64,000 bases of DNA, taken from positions 85,254-149,253 of the forward strand of contig JBEIHX010000004.1 of NCBI GenBank assembly GCA_040381075.1, written 5' to 3'. Origin of the DNA: JBEIHX01 sp040381075. Its GTDB lineage: Bacteria > Pseudomonadota > Alphaproteobacteria > Caulobacterales > Aquidulcibacteraceae. Each line of letters starts with the position of its first letter. Position 1 is the first letter of the stretch. Positions 43,274 through 51,397 of this stretch are shown piece by piece. The notes beneath the pieces are model-generated. The model worked only from the letters and a program-made list of their open reading frames with translations. It ran no database searches and had not been told where the DNA came from. The translations under genes and the position numbers were made by a program.

Positions 43274-43690
43274 TCAGGCTTGCGCCGCAGGGGCGAATGC
43301 AAACGTCATCACCCGATCGCCGTCGGGCAGTTCTGCGAAGGGAACGATGACGAGGTCCATCGGCATGCCAATCCGCAGCTTCTTCGGGTCGCTCTCCGTC
43401 AGCCGCGCCTCGACGCGCACCTGTCCCGGCAAATCGATATAGCCCACTGCATAGGGCCTGAACGTCTCAGGGGTCTCCGGCCCCGCATAGGGTGGGGATT
43501 TCGGCAGAAACCGCTGGATCGTCCAGGTCCACAGGGCGCCGCGGGGGGCGAGATCCACTGTCTCATAGGCCGGATCATCGGGTCGCGCGGGAAAACTGAT
43601 GCGCCCGCTCTGGCGATGGCGCGCGCCCTTCAGCCGCGGAGCCGCCGACGGCCAGTCGAACAGGCTCGGATCGATCGCACGCTCAGTCAC
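43274..43690 (-). CDS. DUF35 OB-fold protein lacking the zinc-ribbon cysteines
   Basis: This 138-residue protein contains the DUF35 OB-fold (GALWTWTIQRFLPKSPPYAG, VGYIDLPGQVRVEARLTESD, MPMDLVIVPFAELPDGDRVM). DUF35 proteins are partners of SCP-x-like thiolases and enoyl-CoA hydratases. The normal rubredoxin-like zinc ribbon near the N-terminus is degenerate: where two CxxC pairs are expected the sequence reads HRQSGRISFPARPDDPAY, without any cysteine. GTG start at 43690 with GGGAGGG five nt upstream. It lies upstream of the thiolase gene and is divergent from the hydratase gene. Confidence 0.88.
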   Translation of the reverse strand: MTERAIDPSLFDWPSAAPRLKGARHRQSGRISFPARPDDPAYETVDLAPRGALWTWTIQRFLPKSPPYAGPETPETFRPYAVGYIDLPGQVRVEARLTESDPKKLRIGMPMDLVIVPFAELPDGDRVMTFAFAPAAQA

Positions 43691-43780
43691 GCAAACCCTC
43701 CCGATAGTGTAGGTTGCGGCCAACCTAGAAGCGCGCAAGCCTTGTGCAAAGCCGTCAAAAGGATAGTTCCAGGAGCCAAT

Positions 43781-44614
43781 ATGGCCAAGCCCGCCTATAC
43801 CCACATACTGGTCGACCATCCGCGTCCGCTCGTGCGCCGGATCACACTCAACCGTCCGGAGAAACGCAACGCCCTCAACAACCTGCTGCGCGGCGAGCTC
43901 CTCGACTGCCTGCAGGACGCCGATCAAAGCGATGACGTGCGCGTAACCGTCATCAGAGGGGCCGGGCACGCCTTCTGCGCCGGCTATGACCTCGGCGCAG
44001 ACAACCGCACGGACCAGCCCTACTACACCTCGAAGGGCGCCTCCAACTGGGCGCGCCATGTCATTCAGGGCTGGTTCTCGATGTGGGATCTCGGCAAACC
44101 CATTATCGCCCAGGTTCACGGCTACTGTCTCGCCGGCGGTTCCGAACTCGCCACCGCCTGCGATCTCGTCTACGTCGCCGAAGACGCCCAGATCGGTTAC
44201 CCGCCGACCCGTCTCATGAGCCCGCCCGACATGCAGTTCCATCCCTGGCTCGTCGGCATGCGCGCCGCCATGGAGATGATGCTGACCGGCGACGCCATCT
44301 CCGGGCGCGAAGCAGCAGAACTCGGCTTCGCCAACCGCTGTTACCCGGGCGACAGGCTGGAAGACGAGGTGCTGAGAATCGCCGAGCGGGTCGCCAAGAC
44401 CCCAAGCGAAATCCAGGCTTTCAACAAGCGCAGCGTGCATCGCGCCATGGAGGAGATGGGCATGCGCTCCGCGCTGCGCGCCGGGGCGGAGCTGCAGGCG
44501 CTCGCCTTCTCAAGCGACACAACGCGCGAGTATCTCAAGACGTTCCGCGATGGGGTGTCGCAAGCGCTGTCCAAACGCGACGCCCAGTTCGGCGACTACC
44601 GCGAGCGCAAATGA
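43781..44614 (+). CDS. Enoyl-CoA hydratase/isomerase family protein
   Basis: This 277-residue crotonase-fold enzyme has RRITLNRPEKRNALNNLLRG, the oxyanion-hole block HAFCAGYDLGADN and HGYCLAGGSELATACDLVYV with IGYPPTRLMSPPDMQFHPW. In place of one classical catalytic glutamate there is an Ala-Gly-Gly-Ser context, so isomerase or hydratase activity remains open. The ATG at 43781 has AGGAG 7 nt upstream. It overlaps the next gene by 4 nt. Confidence 0.93.
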   Translation: MAKPAYTHILVDHPRPLVRRITLNRPEKRNALNNLLRGELLDCLQDADQSDDVRVTVIRGAGHAFCAGYDLGADNRTDQPYYTSKGASNWARHVIQGWFSMWDLGKPIIAQVHGYCLAGGSELATACDLVYVAEDAQIGYPPTRLMSPPDMQFHPWLVGMRAAMEMMLTGDAISGREAAELGFANRCYPGDRLEDEVLRIAERVAKTPSEIQAFNKRSVHRAMEEMGMRSALRAGAELQALAFSSDTTREYLKTFRDGVSQALSKRDAQFGDYRERK

Positions 44615-45648
44615 TGCGCCTGAGCGTGCTCGACCAGTCGCCGATTTTCGCCGGACAGACCCCCGCTGACGCGCTTGCCGACACCCTGGCGCTCGCTGAG
44701 GCCGCGGAGGCCTGCGGCTATGCGCGCTATTGGGTGGCGGAACATCATGCTACGGATAGTTTTGCAGGAACCGCCCCGGAAATCCTCATCGCCGCGATCG
44801 CCGCGCGAACCCGCACTATTCGGGTCGGCGCGGGCGGGGTGATGCTCACCAACTACTCGCCGCTGAAAGTAGCCGAGCAGTTCCTGGTTCTGGAAGGCCT
44901 GCATCCCGGGCGGATCGATCTTGCCTTCGGACGCGCCGTCGGGGGAACGCCGCGCACCGGCGCAGCGCTGCGCAACATGGGCCCCGAACATTTCGCCCAG
45001 CTCACCAACCTGCTTCTCACCTGGCTGCTCGACGCGACCGGCGGCCCGCCGATCCCCTCCGCCTCGCCGATCACCGGCGTGCGCGCAGGGCCGCGAGGAC
45101 CGGCTGCGCCATTCATCGCCGTGCTGTGCATGAGCGCAGAAACCGCCGCCTTCGCCGGCGCCATGGGTCTGCCCATGGTGTTTGCCGAATTCCTGAACCC
45201 GGGCGGCGGCGCGGCGGCGCTGCGCGCCTATCGGGAAAGCTTTGTCCCCGGCCCCTTCGCCGACAGGCCCCACGCCGGGGTCGGGGTCAGCGCACTCGCC
45301 GCGCCAAGCGCGCGCGAAGCCGGGGTGCGCGCAGCAACCAGCCTCGCCTGGATCCTTGACCTGATGGACGGCCGGCCGGGCCCGTTCCTGGGCGCTGCGG
45401 CCGCCGCAGCCGATCTCGCACAGCGCCGGGCCAACGATCCCCGCCTCGTGCAGATCGCCGAGCGGGCGATCGTGGGCGCGCCAGAGGTCGTGGCCGACCG
45501 GCTCGCGGCCGTCGCCTCGGCCACCGGCGCTGATGAGCTGTTCGTCATAACCCTCGCCCCTGACAACGCCTCGCGGATTGAAAGCTACCGCCTGATCGCG
45601 GAGGCATCAGCACAAAAGCCAGCCCCGACGGCCTTCGCTGAGGCCTGA
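44611..45648 (+). CDS. Luciferase-like monooxygenase (LLM class, MsnO8 type)
   Basis: This 345-residue F420/FMN-dependent TIM-barrel oxidoreductase family protein has RLSVLDQSPIFAGQTPADAL, the family block YARYWVAEHHATDSFAGTAP, GGVMLTNYSPLKVAEQFLVL and RIDLAFGRAVGGTPRTGAAL. Bacterial MsnO8 enzymes bind FMN, and the physiological substrate is unknown. The start overlaps the hydratase stop (ATGATG), indicating coupling. Confidence 0.92.
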   Translation: MMRLSVLDQSPIFAGQTPADALADTLALAEAAEACGYARYWVAEHHATDSFAGTAPEILIAAIAARTRTIRVGAGGVMLTNYSPLKVAEQFLVLEGLHPGRIDLAFGRAVGGTPRTGAALRNMGPEHFAQLTNLLLTWLLDATGGPPIPSASPITGVRAGPRGPAAPFIAVLCMSAETAAFAGAMGLPMVFAEFLNPGGGAAALRAYRESFVPGPFADRPHAGVGVSALAAPSAREAGVRAATSLAWILDLMDGRPGPFLGAAAAAADLAQRRANDPRLVQIAERAIVGAPEVVADRLAAVASATGADELFVITLAPDNASRIESYRLIAEASAQKPAPTAFAEA

Positions 45649-45684
45649 GCCCAGGCTGCACCGGCGCCCTGCCAAGATCCACGA

Positions 45685-47895
45685 ATGGCGCTAAGGTCTC
45701 GCGCCGTGAGCAAAGCCAGCAAACCAGACCTGCCGGACCTCAACAAACTTGCCGGAGACGCAGTTCCGGGAAGCGAGCCGCCGCAGGTTCGCGTGCGCCC
45801 GCGCGACGCCGGGTCAATCGCCGCACGGTCCCCGTCAGATCACCACGCGTCAGCCAGCGCGCGCCCGGCAGGCCCGCAGGCCTGCGACGTCCAGGCGCAC
45901 GAACGAGAAGGCCCGGCCCGCCATCCTCCTTCACCGCCAGCACCCTCAGGCTCAGGCCAGCATGCGCCCGATCAGCCGGCGCAGTTCAAATCGAGCGATG
46001 TCCCCGTACCCGGCGTGGCGGTGATCCAGGACCATGTGACACGCCTGCCCGGCAAGCCAGGCGTTTACCGAATGATCGCCCAGGACGGCGAAGTGCTCTA
46101 TGTCGGCAAGGCCAAGGATCTCAAGAAGCGGGTCTCCGCTTACGCCAAGAGCGGCGGACACAACAACCGCATCGCGCGCATGATTGGGCTCACCGCCGCG
46201 ATGGAATTCGTCGTCACACAGACTGAAACCGAAGCCCTCCTGCTCGAAGCCAATCTGATCAAGCGCCTGAAGCCCCGCTTCAATGTCGTCATGCGCGACG
46301 ACAAGAGCTTTCCGTATATCGTCATCCGCAAGGATCACCGCGCCGCCCAGATCCAGAAGCACCGCGGCGCGCGCGCCGCCCAGGGAGACTACTTCGGTCC
46401 ATTCGCCAGCGCCTGGGCAGTGAACCGCACCCTGAACACCCTGCAAAAGGCGTTCCTGCTTCGCAGCTGCTCCGACAGCGTGTTTGACGCCCGCACCCGG
46501 CCCTGCATGCTCTACCAGATCCGACGATGCGCCGGGCCCTGCGTCGATCTTGTCGCGCCAGACGACTACCAGAAGATGGTCGATGACGCTGTTGACTTCC
46601 TCAAGGGCCGCTCAAGCGAGGTCCAGGACCGCCTCGCGGCGCAAATGCACGCTGCCGCCGACGCCCTCGACTTCGAACGCGCCGCCCGCCTGCGCGACCG
46701 CATTCGCGCACTTGCCGCAATCAGCACAGACCAGAGCATCAATTCCTCCACGCTCGAGGAGGCCGATATCTTCGCCATACACCAGGAGGCGGGCCAGACA
46801 TGCGTCCAGGTCTTCTTCTTCCGGGCCTTCCAGAACTGGGGCAATCGGGCCTACTTCCCGCGGCACGACAGGGACGAAACCCCCGGCGACGTGCTGGCCG
46901 CCTTTATCGCCCAGTTCTACGACGAGCGCGAACCTCCCCGCATGGTTCTGACCAGCTGCGAGATCCAGGACAGTGAGCTGCTCGCCGATGCCTTGAGTGT
47001 GAAAGCTGAGCGCAAGGTGGAGGTGCGATGCCCGCAGCGTGGCGAAAAACGTCTCGTGACGGACAACGCGTTGATGAATGCGCGCGAGGCGCTGGGACGC
47101 CGACTGGCAGAAACCTCGACGCAGGCGCGTCTCCTTGAGGAAGCGGCCAGAGCCTTCGACCTTGCCCACGCCCCGCAGCGCATCGAGGTCTATGACAATT
47201 CCCACATCATGGGAAGCAATGCGATCGGCGCCATGATCGTGGCGGGACCGGACGGCTTTGAGAAAAGCCAATACCGGAAATTCAACATCAAGTCGCCTGA
47301 CGTGAAGCCCGGCGATGATTACGCGATGATGCGCGAAGTGCTGCGCCGGCGCTTCGCACGGCTCGTCAAGGACAGCGCACCGAATGAGGAAGCGGGGGCG
47401 GACGGCGGACAGGATTTTTCAAAAGCCGATGATCCCGTCTGGCCGGATCTTGTCATGATCGACGGCGGACTGGGTCAGCTCAACGCAGCCCTCGCAGCGC
47501 TGAGGGACGTGGGTCTCACCCCACAGGACGTCAATCTGGTCGCCATTGCAAAAGGACCTGATCGCGACGCCGGGCGCGAACAGTATTTTCAGCCAGGCAG
47601 GCCGCCGCGCCGGCTCGATGACAAGAGTCCGCTTGCCTACTTCCTGCAGCGTCTGCGCGATGAAGCCCACCGATTCGCCATCGGCGCCCATCGCGCGAAA
47701 CGCAAAGCCGATATCGCCAAGAGCGCTCTTGATGAAATCGACGGCATCGGACCTGCCCGCAAGAAGGCGCTGCTGGCGCGCTTTGGTTCCGCCAAAGGTG
47801 TCGCGCGCGCCGCCCTTGCCGACCTGATCGGCGTGGAGGGCGTCAACGAAGCCCTCGCGCAGCGCATCTTCAATCACTTCAGAGGACAAGGCTAA
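45685..47895 (+). CDS. uvrC: Excinuclease ABC subunit C with long N-terminal extension
   Basis: This 736-residue nuclease makes both incisions in nucleotide excision repair. After a low-complexity N-terminus of about 110 residues it has the GIY-YIG domain (LPGKPGVYRMIAQDGEVLYV, near 121), a UVR motif near residue 330, the RNase H-like C-terminal endonuclease (EVYDNSHIMGSNAIGAMIV, VMIDGGLGQLNAAL) and tandem helix-hairpin-helix motifs (IDGIGPARKKALLARFG). The extension is Pro/Ala/Arg-rich; no start within it leaves a classical length, so it is probably translated or the true start lies at an internal GTG. Confidence 0.94.
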   Translation: MALRSRAVSKASKPDLPDLNKLAGDAVPGSEPPQVRVRPRDAGSIAARSPSDHHASASARPAGPQACDVQAHEREGPARHPPSPPAPSGSGQHAPDQPAQFKSSDVPVPGVAVIQDHVTRLPGKPGVYRMIAQDGEVLYVGKAKDLKKRVSAYAKSGGHNNRIARMIGLTAAMEFVVTQTETEALLLEANLIKRLKPRFNVVMRDDKSFPYIVIRKDHRAAQIQKHRGARAAQGDYFGPFASAWAVNRTLNTLQKAFLLRSCSDSVFDARTRPCMLYQIRRCAGPCVDLVAPDDYQKMVDDAVDFLKGRSSEVQDRLAAQMHAAADALDFERAARLRDRIRALAAISTDQSINSSTLEEADIFAIHQEAGQTCVQVFFFRAFQNWGNRAYFPRHDRDETPGDVLAAFIAQFYDEREPPRMVLTSCEIQDSELLADALSVKAERKVEVRCPQRGEKRLVTDNALMNAREALGRRLAETSTQARLLEEAARAFDLAHAPQRIEVYDNSHIMGSNAIGAMIVAGPDGFEKSQYRKFNIKSPDVKPGDDYAMMREVLRRRFARLVKDSAPNEEAGADGGQDFSKADDPVWPDLVMIDGGLGQLNAALAALRDVGLTPQDVNLVAIAKGPDRDAGREQYFQPGRPPRRLDDKSPLAYFLQRLRDEAHRFAIGAHRAKRKADIAKSALDEIDGIGPARKKALLARFGSAKGVARAALADLIGVEGVNEALAQRIFNHFRGQG

Positions 47896-47898
47896 CGC

Positions 47899-48783
47899 AT
47901 GAGCCACGACGCACCCATTGCGCCTGCAGCCGCAACGCCGCCGGATGAAGGGCCGCAGGCTGCGCCCTCCATCGTCCCCACAAGCGCCCCGTACAACGCC
48001 CCCGACAACGCCCCGCACGACGCGCCAGGCACGCGCGCCGATACGGGTCCCGACAGGGTCGCGGACACGCCGACGCAGACCGGCGCGCCACGCCGTCGCC
48101 GCTGGCTGCCCACTGCACTCACCATCGGGCGCATGCTCGCAGCCCCCCTGATCGCGCTCGCAGTGATCGCCGCCGGGCCTGGCGGGGAGAGCGCCATCTA
48201 CTGGTCGACGTTCGCCTTCGTTCTCTACGTCTCGGCAGCCTTGACTGACTGGCTCGACGGGGCGCTGGCGCGCGCCTGGAACGTAACAAGCCCGCTTGGC
48301 GCGACGCTCGATCTCCTGGCGGACAAGATACTCGTGGCGCTCACCCTTCTGGCGCTGATCTATCTGCACGTGACCGGTGACGCCGATCCCGGCCGTTTCG
48401 CCTCCGGCGTTGTGAGCCGGCCAATCGAGGCGGCTGGTCTTGTCCTGCTGCTTCTCGCGCTCACCGGTCGTGATCTCGCGGTCAGCGTGCTGCGCGCACG
48501 CGCCGCGAAGCCTGGCGCAGACGCTCGCGCCACTGGCGGCCACGACGCCGGTCTGGCTCCCGCCAGCCTGGCTCCTTCTGGTTTGGCGAAAGCCAAGACC
48601 GCCCTTGTCATGACCGGTCTTGGGGTGCTCATTGCAGCGATCTGGCTGGCAAGCCTCGGCCCGGCGCTTATGGTCGCGCGCATCGGCTATGGCGCAGGCT
48701 GGGCGCTTCTTGCAATCGGCGCGGCCCTGTCAATCTGGACCGCGTTTGGCTATTGGCGGGCGGCGAAACACGCAGCAGCCTGA
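47899..48783 (+). CDS. pgsA: CDP-diacylglycerol-glycerol-3-phosphate 3-phosphatidyltransferase
   Basis: This 294-residue integral membrane enzyme makes phosphatidylglycerophosphate. The CDP-alcohol phosphatidyltransferase motif (DWLDGALAR followed by GATLDLLADK, about residues 117-140) is complete. The first 66 residues are an unusual Pro/Ala-rich extension containing an in-frame 12-nt repeat (47986-48033: APYN, APDN, APHD, APGT). Beyond it the length is normal. It starts 3 nt after uvrC; uvrC-pgsA order is common in alphaproteobacteria. Confidence 0.93.
   Translation: MSHDAPIAPAAATPPDEGPQAAPSIVPTSAPYNAPDNAPHDAPGTRADTGPDRVADTPTQTGAPRRRRWLPTALTIGRMLAAPLIALAVIAAGPGGESAIYWSTFAFVLYVSAALTDWLDGALARAWNVTSPLGATLDLLADKILVALTLLALIYLHVTGDADPGRFASGVVSRPIEAAGLVLLLLALTGRDLAVSVLRARAAKPGADARATGGHDAGLAPASLAPSGLAKAKTALVMTGLGVLIAAIWLASLGPALMVARIGYGAGWALLAIGAALSIWTAFGYWRAAKHAAA
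47986..48033. repeat. 12-nt in-frame tandem repeat in pgsA
   Basis: Four 12-nt units (GCCCCGTACAAC, GCCCCCGACAAC, GCCCCGCACGAC, GCGCCAGGCACG) encode APYN-APDN-APHD-APGT. The period keeps the reading frame. Confidence 0.85.
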
Positions 48784-48974
48784 CAAGGCGCCCGACGTTC
48801 GGCGGTGGACGCCAGGGCAGACGGCCGGTTCACGCCAGATGTCCGTCGCAGGACACTCCTGCGCCCGTCAATCCTCTTCCGCCAGTCGGCCCGTGGGTGA
48901 AGACGCCGGCGCACTGCACCGCGGCGGGCTCACCTGGCGCCCGGCAATCCTGCAGCGCGTTCCTTCGAAGGGGA

Positions 48975-49440
48975 TCATGCTGACGCAAGTTGGCGGCGCA
49001 GGTCCATGCGGGTGCGCGACATGTGCTCGCCCGCGCGCGTCGCCACAGCTAAACGATCGCGGTTGAGACAGGCCGAAGAGCAGGCGGGGCAGGCGACAGC
49101 CCGCTCAAGGGCGGCAAGGGCCTGGCCCGCCGCCGTGCGGTCAGATCCATCAGCGGTCAGACCGCCGGGGGCCTCTGCTTTCGCCTCGATGGCGGTATGC
49201 AAGCCAAAGATCTTGTCCGCCTCCCCACACGACATCGCGGCGATCTCACAGCCGCGCCGCGCAAGCCCCGCCACCAACCCATCCGGTTCAAGCCGCGCCA
49301 ACGCCTCTCGCACGGGGATCTTGCTGACGCCGAGACGCGCTGAAAGTTCATCCTCGTGCAGCAGACGCCCAGGCGCCATCAGTCCCGGGATGATCTCTTC
49401 GCGCAGGCGCTGATAGAGGAGGTGCAGGCGGGGGCGGCGA
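48975..49440 (-). pseudogene. Decayed GntR (FCD) family regulator
   Basis: A GntR winged-helix domain is readable (HLLYQRLREEII, then DELSARLGVSKIPVREALAR), followed by the start of an FCD ligand domain. The middle of that domain is missing, and a C-terminal FCD-like end (TRAGEHMSRTRMDLRRQL) joins directly. Total length is about 155 residues where some 220-240 are usual. No ATG, GTG or TTG precedes the HTH in frame: a TGA lies at its 5' edge; the first ATG (49379) would remove part of the wing-helix fold. It is located next to the hydroxyproline genes, whose regulators are commonly of this family. A non-functional relic is the best reading; CTG or ATT initiation cannot be excluded. Confidence 0.7.
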
Positions 49441-49448
49441 ATGCAGGC

Positions 49449-50450
49449 TCACGTCACTGAAAACCCTTCCCAGAATTCATCCTCGTCATCGACCCAGATC
49501 TGATTGTAGCCGGTCGCCACCGCAGCGCCCTGGATCGAAGGGCGTATGGCGGCCAGGCCTGCGACCGTGGTGTCCGCCTCCACCCGCCCGATGAACCGGC
49601 TGCCGATGTAGCTTTCATGCACGAAGTCTTCGCCGACGCCCAGACGCCCGCGCGCGCGCAGATTGGCCATGCGCGCCGATGTGCCGGTCCCGCACGGACT
49701 GCGGTCAATCGCACGCTCGCCATAGAACACCGCGTTGCGCGCGCTCGCCCCTGCGCCGCGCGGCCTGTCCGCCCACAACACATGACTGAGACCGCGGATG
49801 GTGGGATCGAGCGGATGCACCGGTTCGGTGATATCGCGCAGCGCCGCGCGCACGCGCCGGCTTGCTTCCACAATGGAGGCTGCGCCCCACATGTCGAGCC
49901 CCGGATAGGCAGCCTGCGGCTCAATGATCGCGTAGAAATTTCCGCCATAGGCGATGTCGACTTTCAGCCGGCCGATCCCATCGACATCGACCTCCAGATC
50001 AAGCGCGTGTGAATAACTCGCCACGTTAAGGATCCGCACCCACGTCACTTTTGAGCCCTCACGCGCATACGAGATCTCAAGGGTTCCTGCAGGCGCCTCC
50101 AGGCGCAACTGCCCGGGAACCCGTGGGGTGACCAGCCCCTGCTCAATGGCGAAGGTGACGATGCCGATCGTCCCGTGGCCGCACATCGGAAGACATCCGG
50201 ACGTCTCCATGAACAGAATGGCCGCGTCATTGGCGGGATCAAACGGTGGATAGAGAAATCCGCCCGACATCATGTCATGCCCGCGCGGCTCAAACATCAG
50301 ACTGCGACGGATCCAGTCATGCCTGGCGAGAAAGGCCTGACGCCGCTCGCTCATACCGGCCACAGGCAGAGGCGGCGCCCCGCCCGCCACAAGTCGCACA
50401 GGGTTGCCGGCGGTGTGGCCGTCAATGCAGAAAAAAACCCCGCGCCGCAT
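49449..50450 (-). CDS. 4-hydroxyproline 2-epimerase (proline racemase family)
   Basis: This 333-residue enzyme belongs to the proline racemase superfamily. Both catalytic cysteines are present: Cys90 in SGCLPMCGHGTIG and Cys253 in IDRSPCGTGTSAR. A two-cysteine active site fits epimerisation of trans-4-hydroxy-L-proline to cis-4-hydroxy-D-proline rather than the Cys/Thr dehydratase type. Neighbours encode the remaining steps of D-hydroxyproline catabolism. It lies 2 nt after the deaminase gene. The known symbol would be lhpA or hypF, depending on the nomenclature. Confidence 0.92.
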   Translation of the reverse strand: MRRGVFFCIDGHTAGNPVRLVAGGAPPLPVAGMSERRQAFLARHDWIRRSLMFEPRGHDMMSGGFLYPPFDPANDAAILFMETSGCLPMCGHGTIGIVTFAIEQGLVTPRVPGQLRLEAPAGTLEISYAREGSKVTWVRILNVASYSHALDLEVDVDGIGRLKVDIAYGGNFYAIIEPQAAYPGLDMWGAASIVEASRRVRAALRDITEPVHPLDPTIRGLSHVLWADRPRGAGASARNAVFYGERAIDRSPCGTGTSARMANLRARGRLGVGEDFVHESYIGSRFIGRVEADTTVAGLAAIRPSIQGAAVATGYNQIWVDDEDEFWEGFSVT

Positions 50451-50452
50451 CG

Positions 50453-51346
50453 TCAGGGCCTCGCACCCGCAGCGGTCTCAACAAGACGCTGCACCTCAGC
50501 CCGGCGCGCGCCTGTAAGCGGCATGCGCGGCGATCGCACCCGTTCCGATCCCCGCCCCATCAGCTGCTCGGCGAGCTTGATCGACTGCACGAGATCGTGA
50601 TCGGCGTCGAGGTGCAGAAGCGGCATGAACCAGCGGTAGATCGTGCGCGCCCTTTCCAGGTCACCGCGCAAGACGGCCGTGTAGAGTTCCAGCGACTCGC
50701 GCGGAAACGCGTTTGTCAGACCAGACACCCAGCCGACGGCCCCGAGCACCAGTCCCTCGAAGGCCACGTCGTCCAGACCCGCCATCAGCACATACCGCGC
50801 GCCAAGCGCGTTGTGCAGGTCTGTGAACCTGCGCGTGTCCGGCGAGGATTCCTTGATCGCGACGATGTTGGCCACATCGCTGAGGCGCACAAGCAGATCG
50901 ACGCCGAGATTGACCCGGTAGGCTGGCGGATTGTTGTAGAGCATGATTGGCAGCGCCGTCGCCGCCGCCACCGCCCGGAAATGCGCTTCAAGCTCAGCCG
51001 GCGAGGCGACATACACCATCGCCGGCAGCACCATCAGGGCGTCGACGCCAAGCGCCTGGGCATCGGCGGCGAAGCGGGCTGCAGCATCGGTTGTGAGCTC
51101 CGAAACGCCTGCAACGAGGGGAACCCGACCGCCGACGGCTTCGCGCGCCGCGGCCAGCACTGCGCGCTTCTCCTCGCCCGTCAGGGAATTGTTCTCCCCC
51201 ACTGTGCCGAGCAGGACGAGGCCATGCACCCCGTCCGCCACAAGCGCGCGCTGAACTGCCTGGGTTGCCTGAATATCCAGGGCAAGCTGTGCGTCGAACT
51301 GGGTCGTGGCGGCGGGATACACGCCCCGCCAGTCGCAAGTCGGCAT
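50453..51346 (-). CDS. 1-pyrroline-4-hydroxy-2-carboxylate deaminase (DapA family)
   Basis: This 297-residue class I aldolase-fold protein of the dihydrodipicolinate synthase family has GVYPAATTQFDAQLALDIQA, GTVGENNSLTGEEKRAV, YNNPPAYRVNLGVDLL and the Schiff-base lysine in IVAIKESSPD (Lys165). Next to a hydroxyproline epimerase, a D-amino-acid oxidase and an aldehyde dehydrogenase, it is best read as the deaminase that gives alpha-ketoglutarate semialdehyde. It is divergent from the oxidase across a 51-nt spacer. Confidence 0.88.
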   Translation of the reverse strand: MPTCDWRGVYPAATTQFDAQLALDIQATQAVQRALVADGVHGLVLLGTVGENNSLTGEEKRAVLAAAREAVGGRVPLVAGVSELTTDAAARFAADAQALGVDALMVLPAMVYVASPAELEAHFRAVAAATALPIMLYNNPPAYRVNLGVDLLVRLSDVANIVAIKESSPDTRRFTDLHNALGARYVLMAGLDDVAFEGLVLGAVGWVSGLTNAFPRESLELYTAVLRGDLERARTIYRWFMPLLHLDADHDLVQSIKLAEQLMGRGSERVRSPRMPLTGARRAEVQRLVETAAGARP

Positions 51347-51380
51347 ATCGCCTCCGCACCATTGAGCATTCCCGACAATC

Positions 51381-51393
51381 GTATATCGGATAC
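51381..51393. promoter_or_regulatory. Operator-like inverted repeat in the divergent hydroxyproline spacer
   Basis: GTAT-ATCGG-ATAC is a short inverted repeat between the deaminase (minus) and oxidase (plus) starts, 4 nt before the latter. GTAT/ATAC half-sites are typical of FadR-type GntR operators. The nearby GntR gene appears decayed, so the binding protein is unknown. Weak evidence, since the site is short. Confidence 0.4.
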
Positions 51394-51397
51394 AGTT

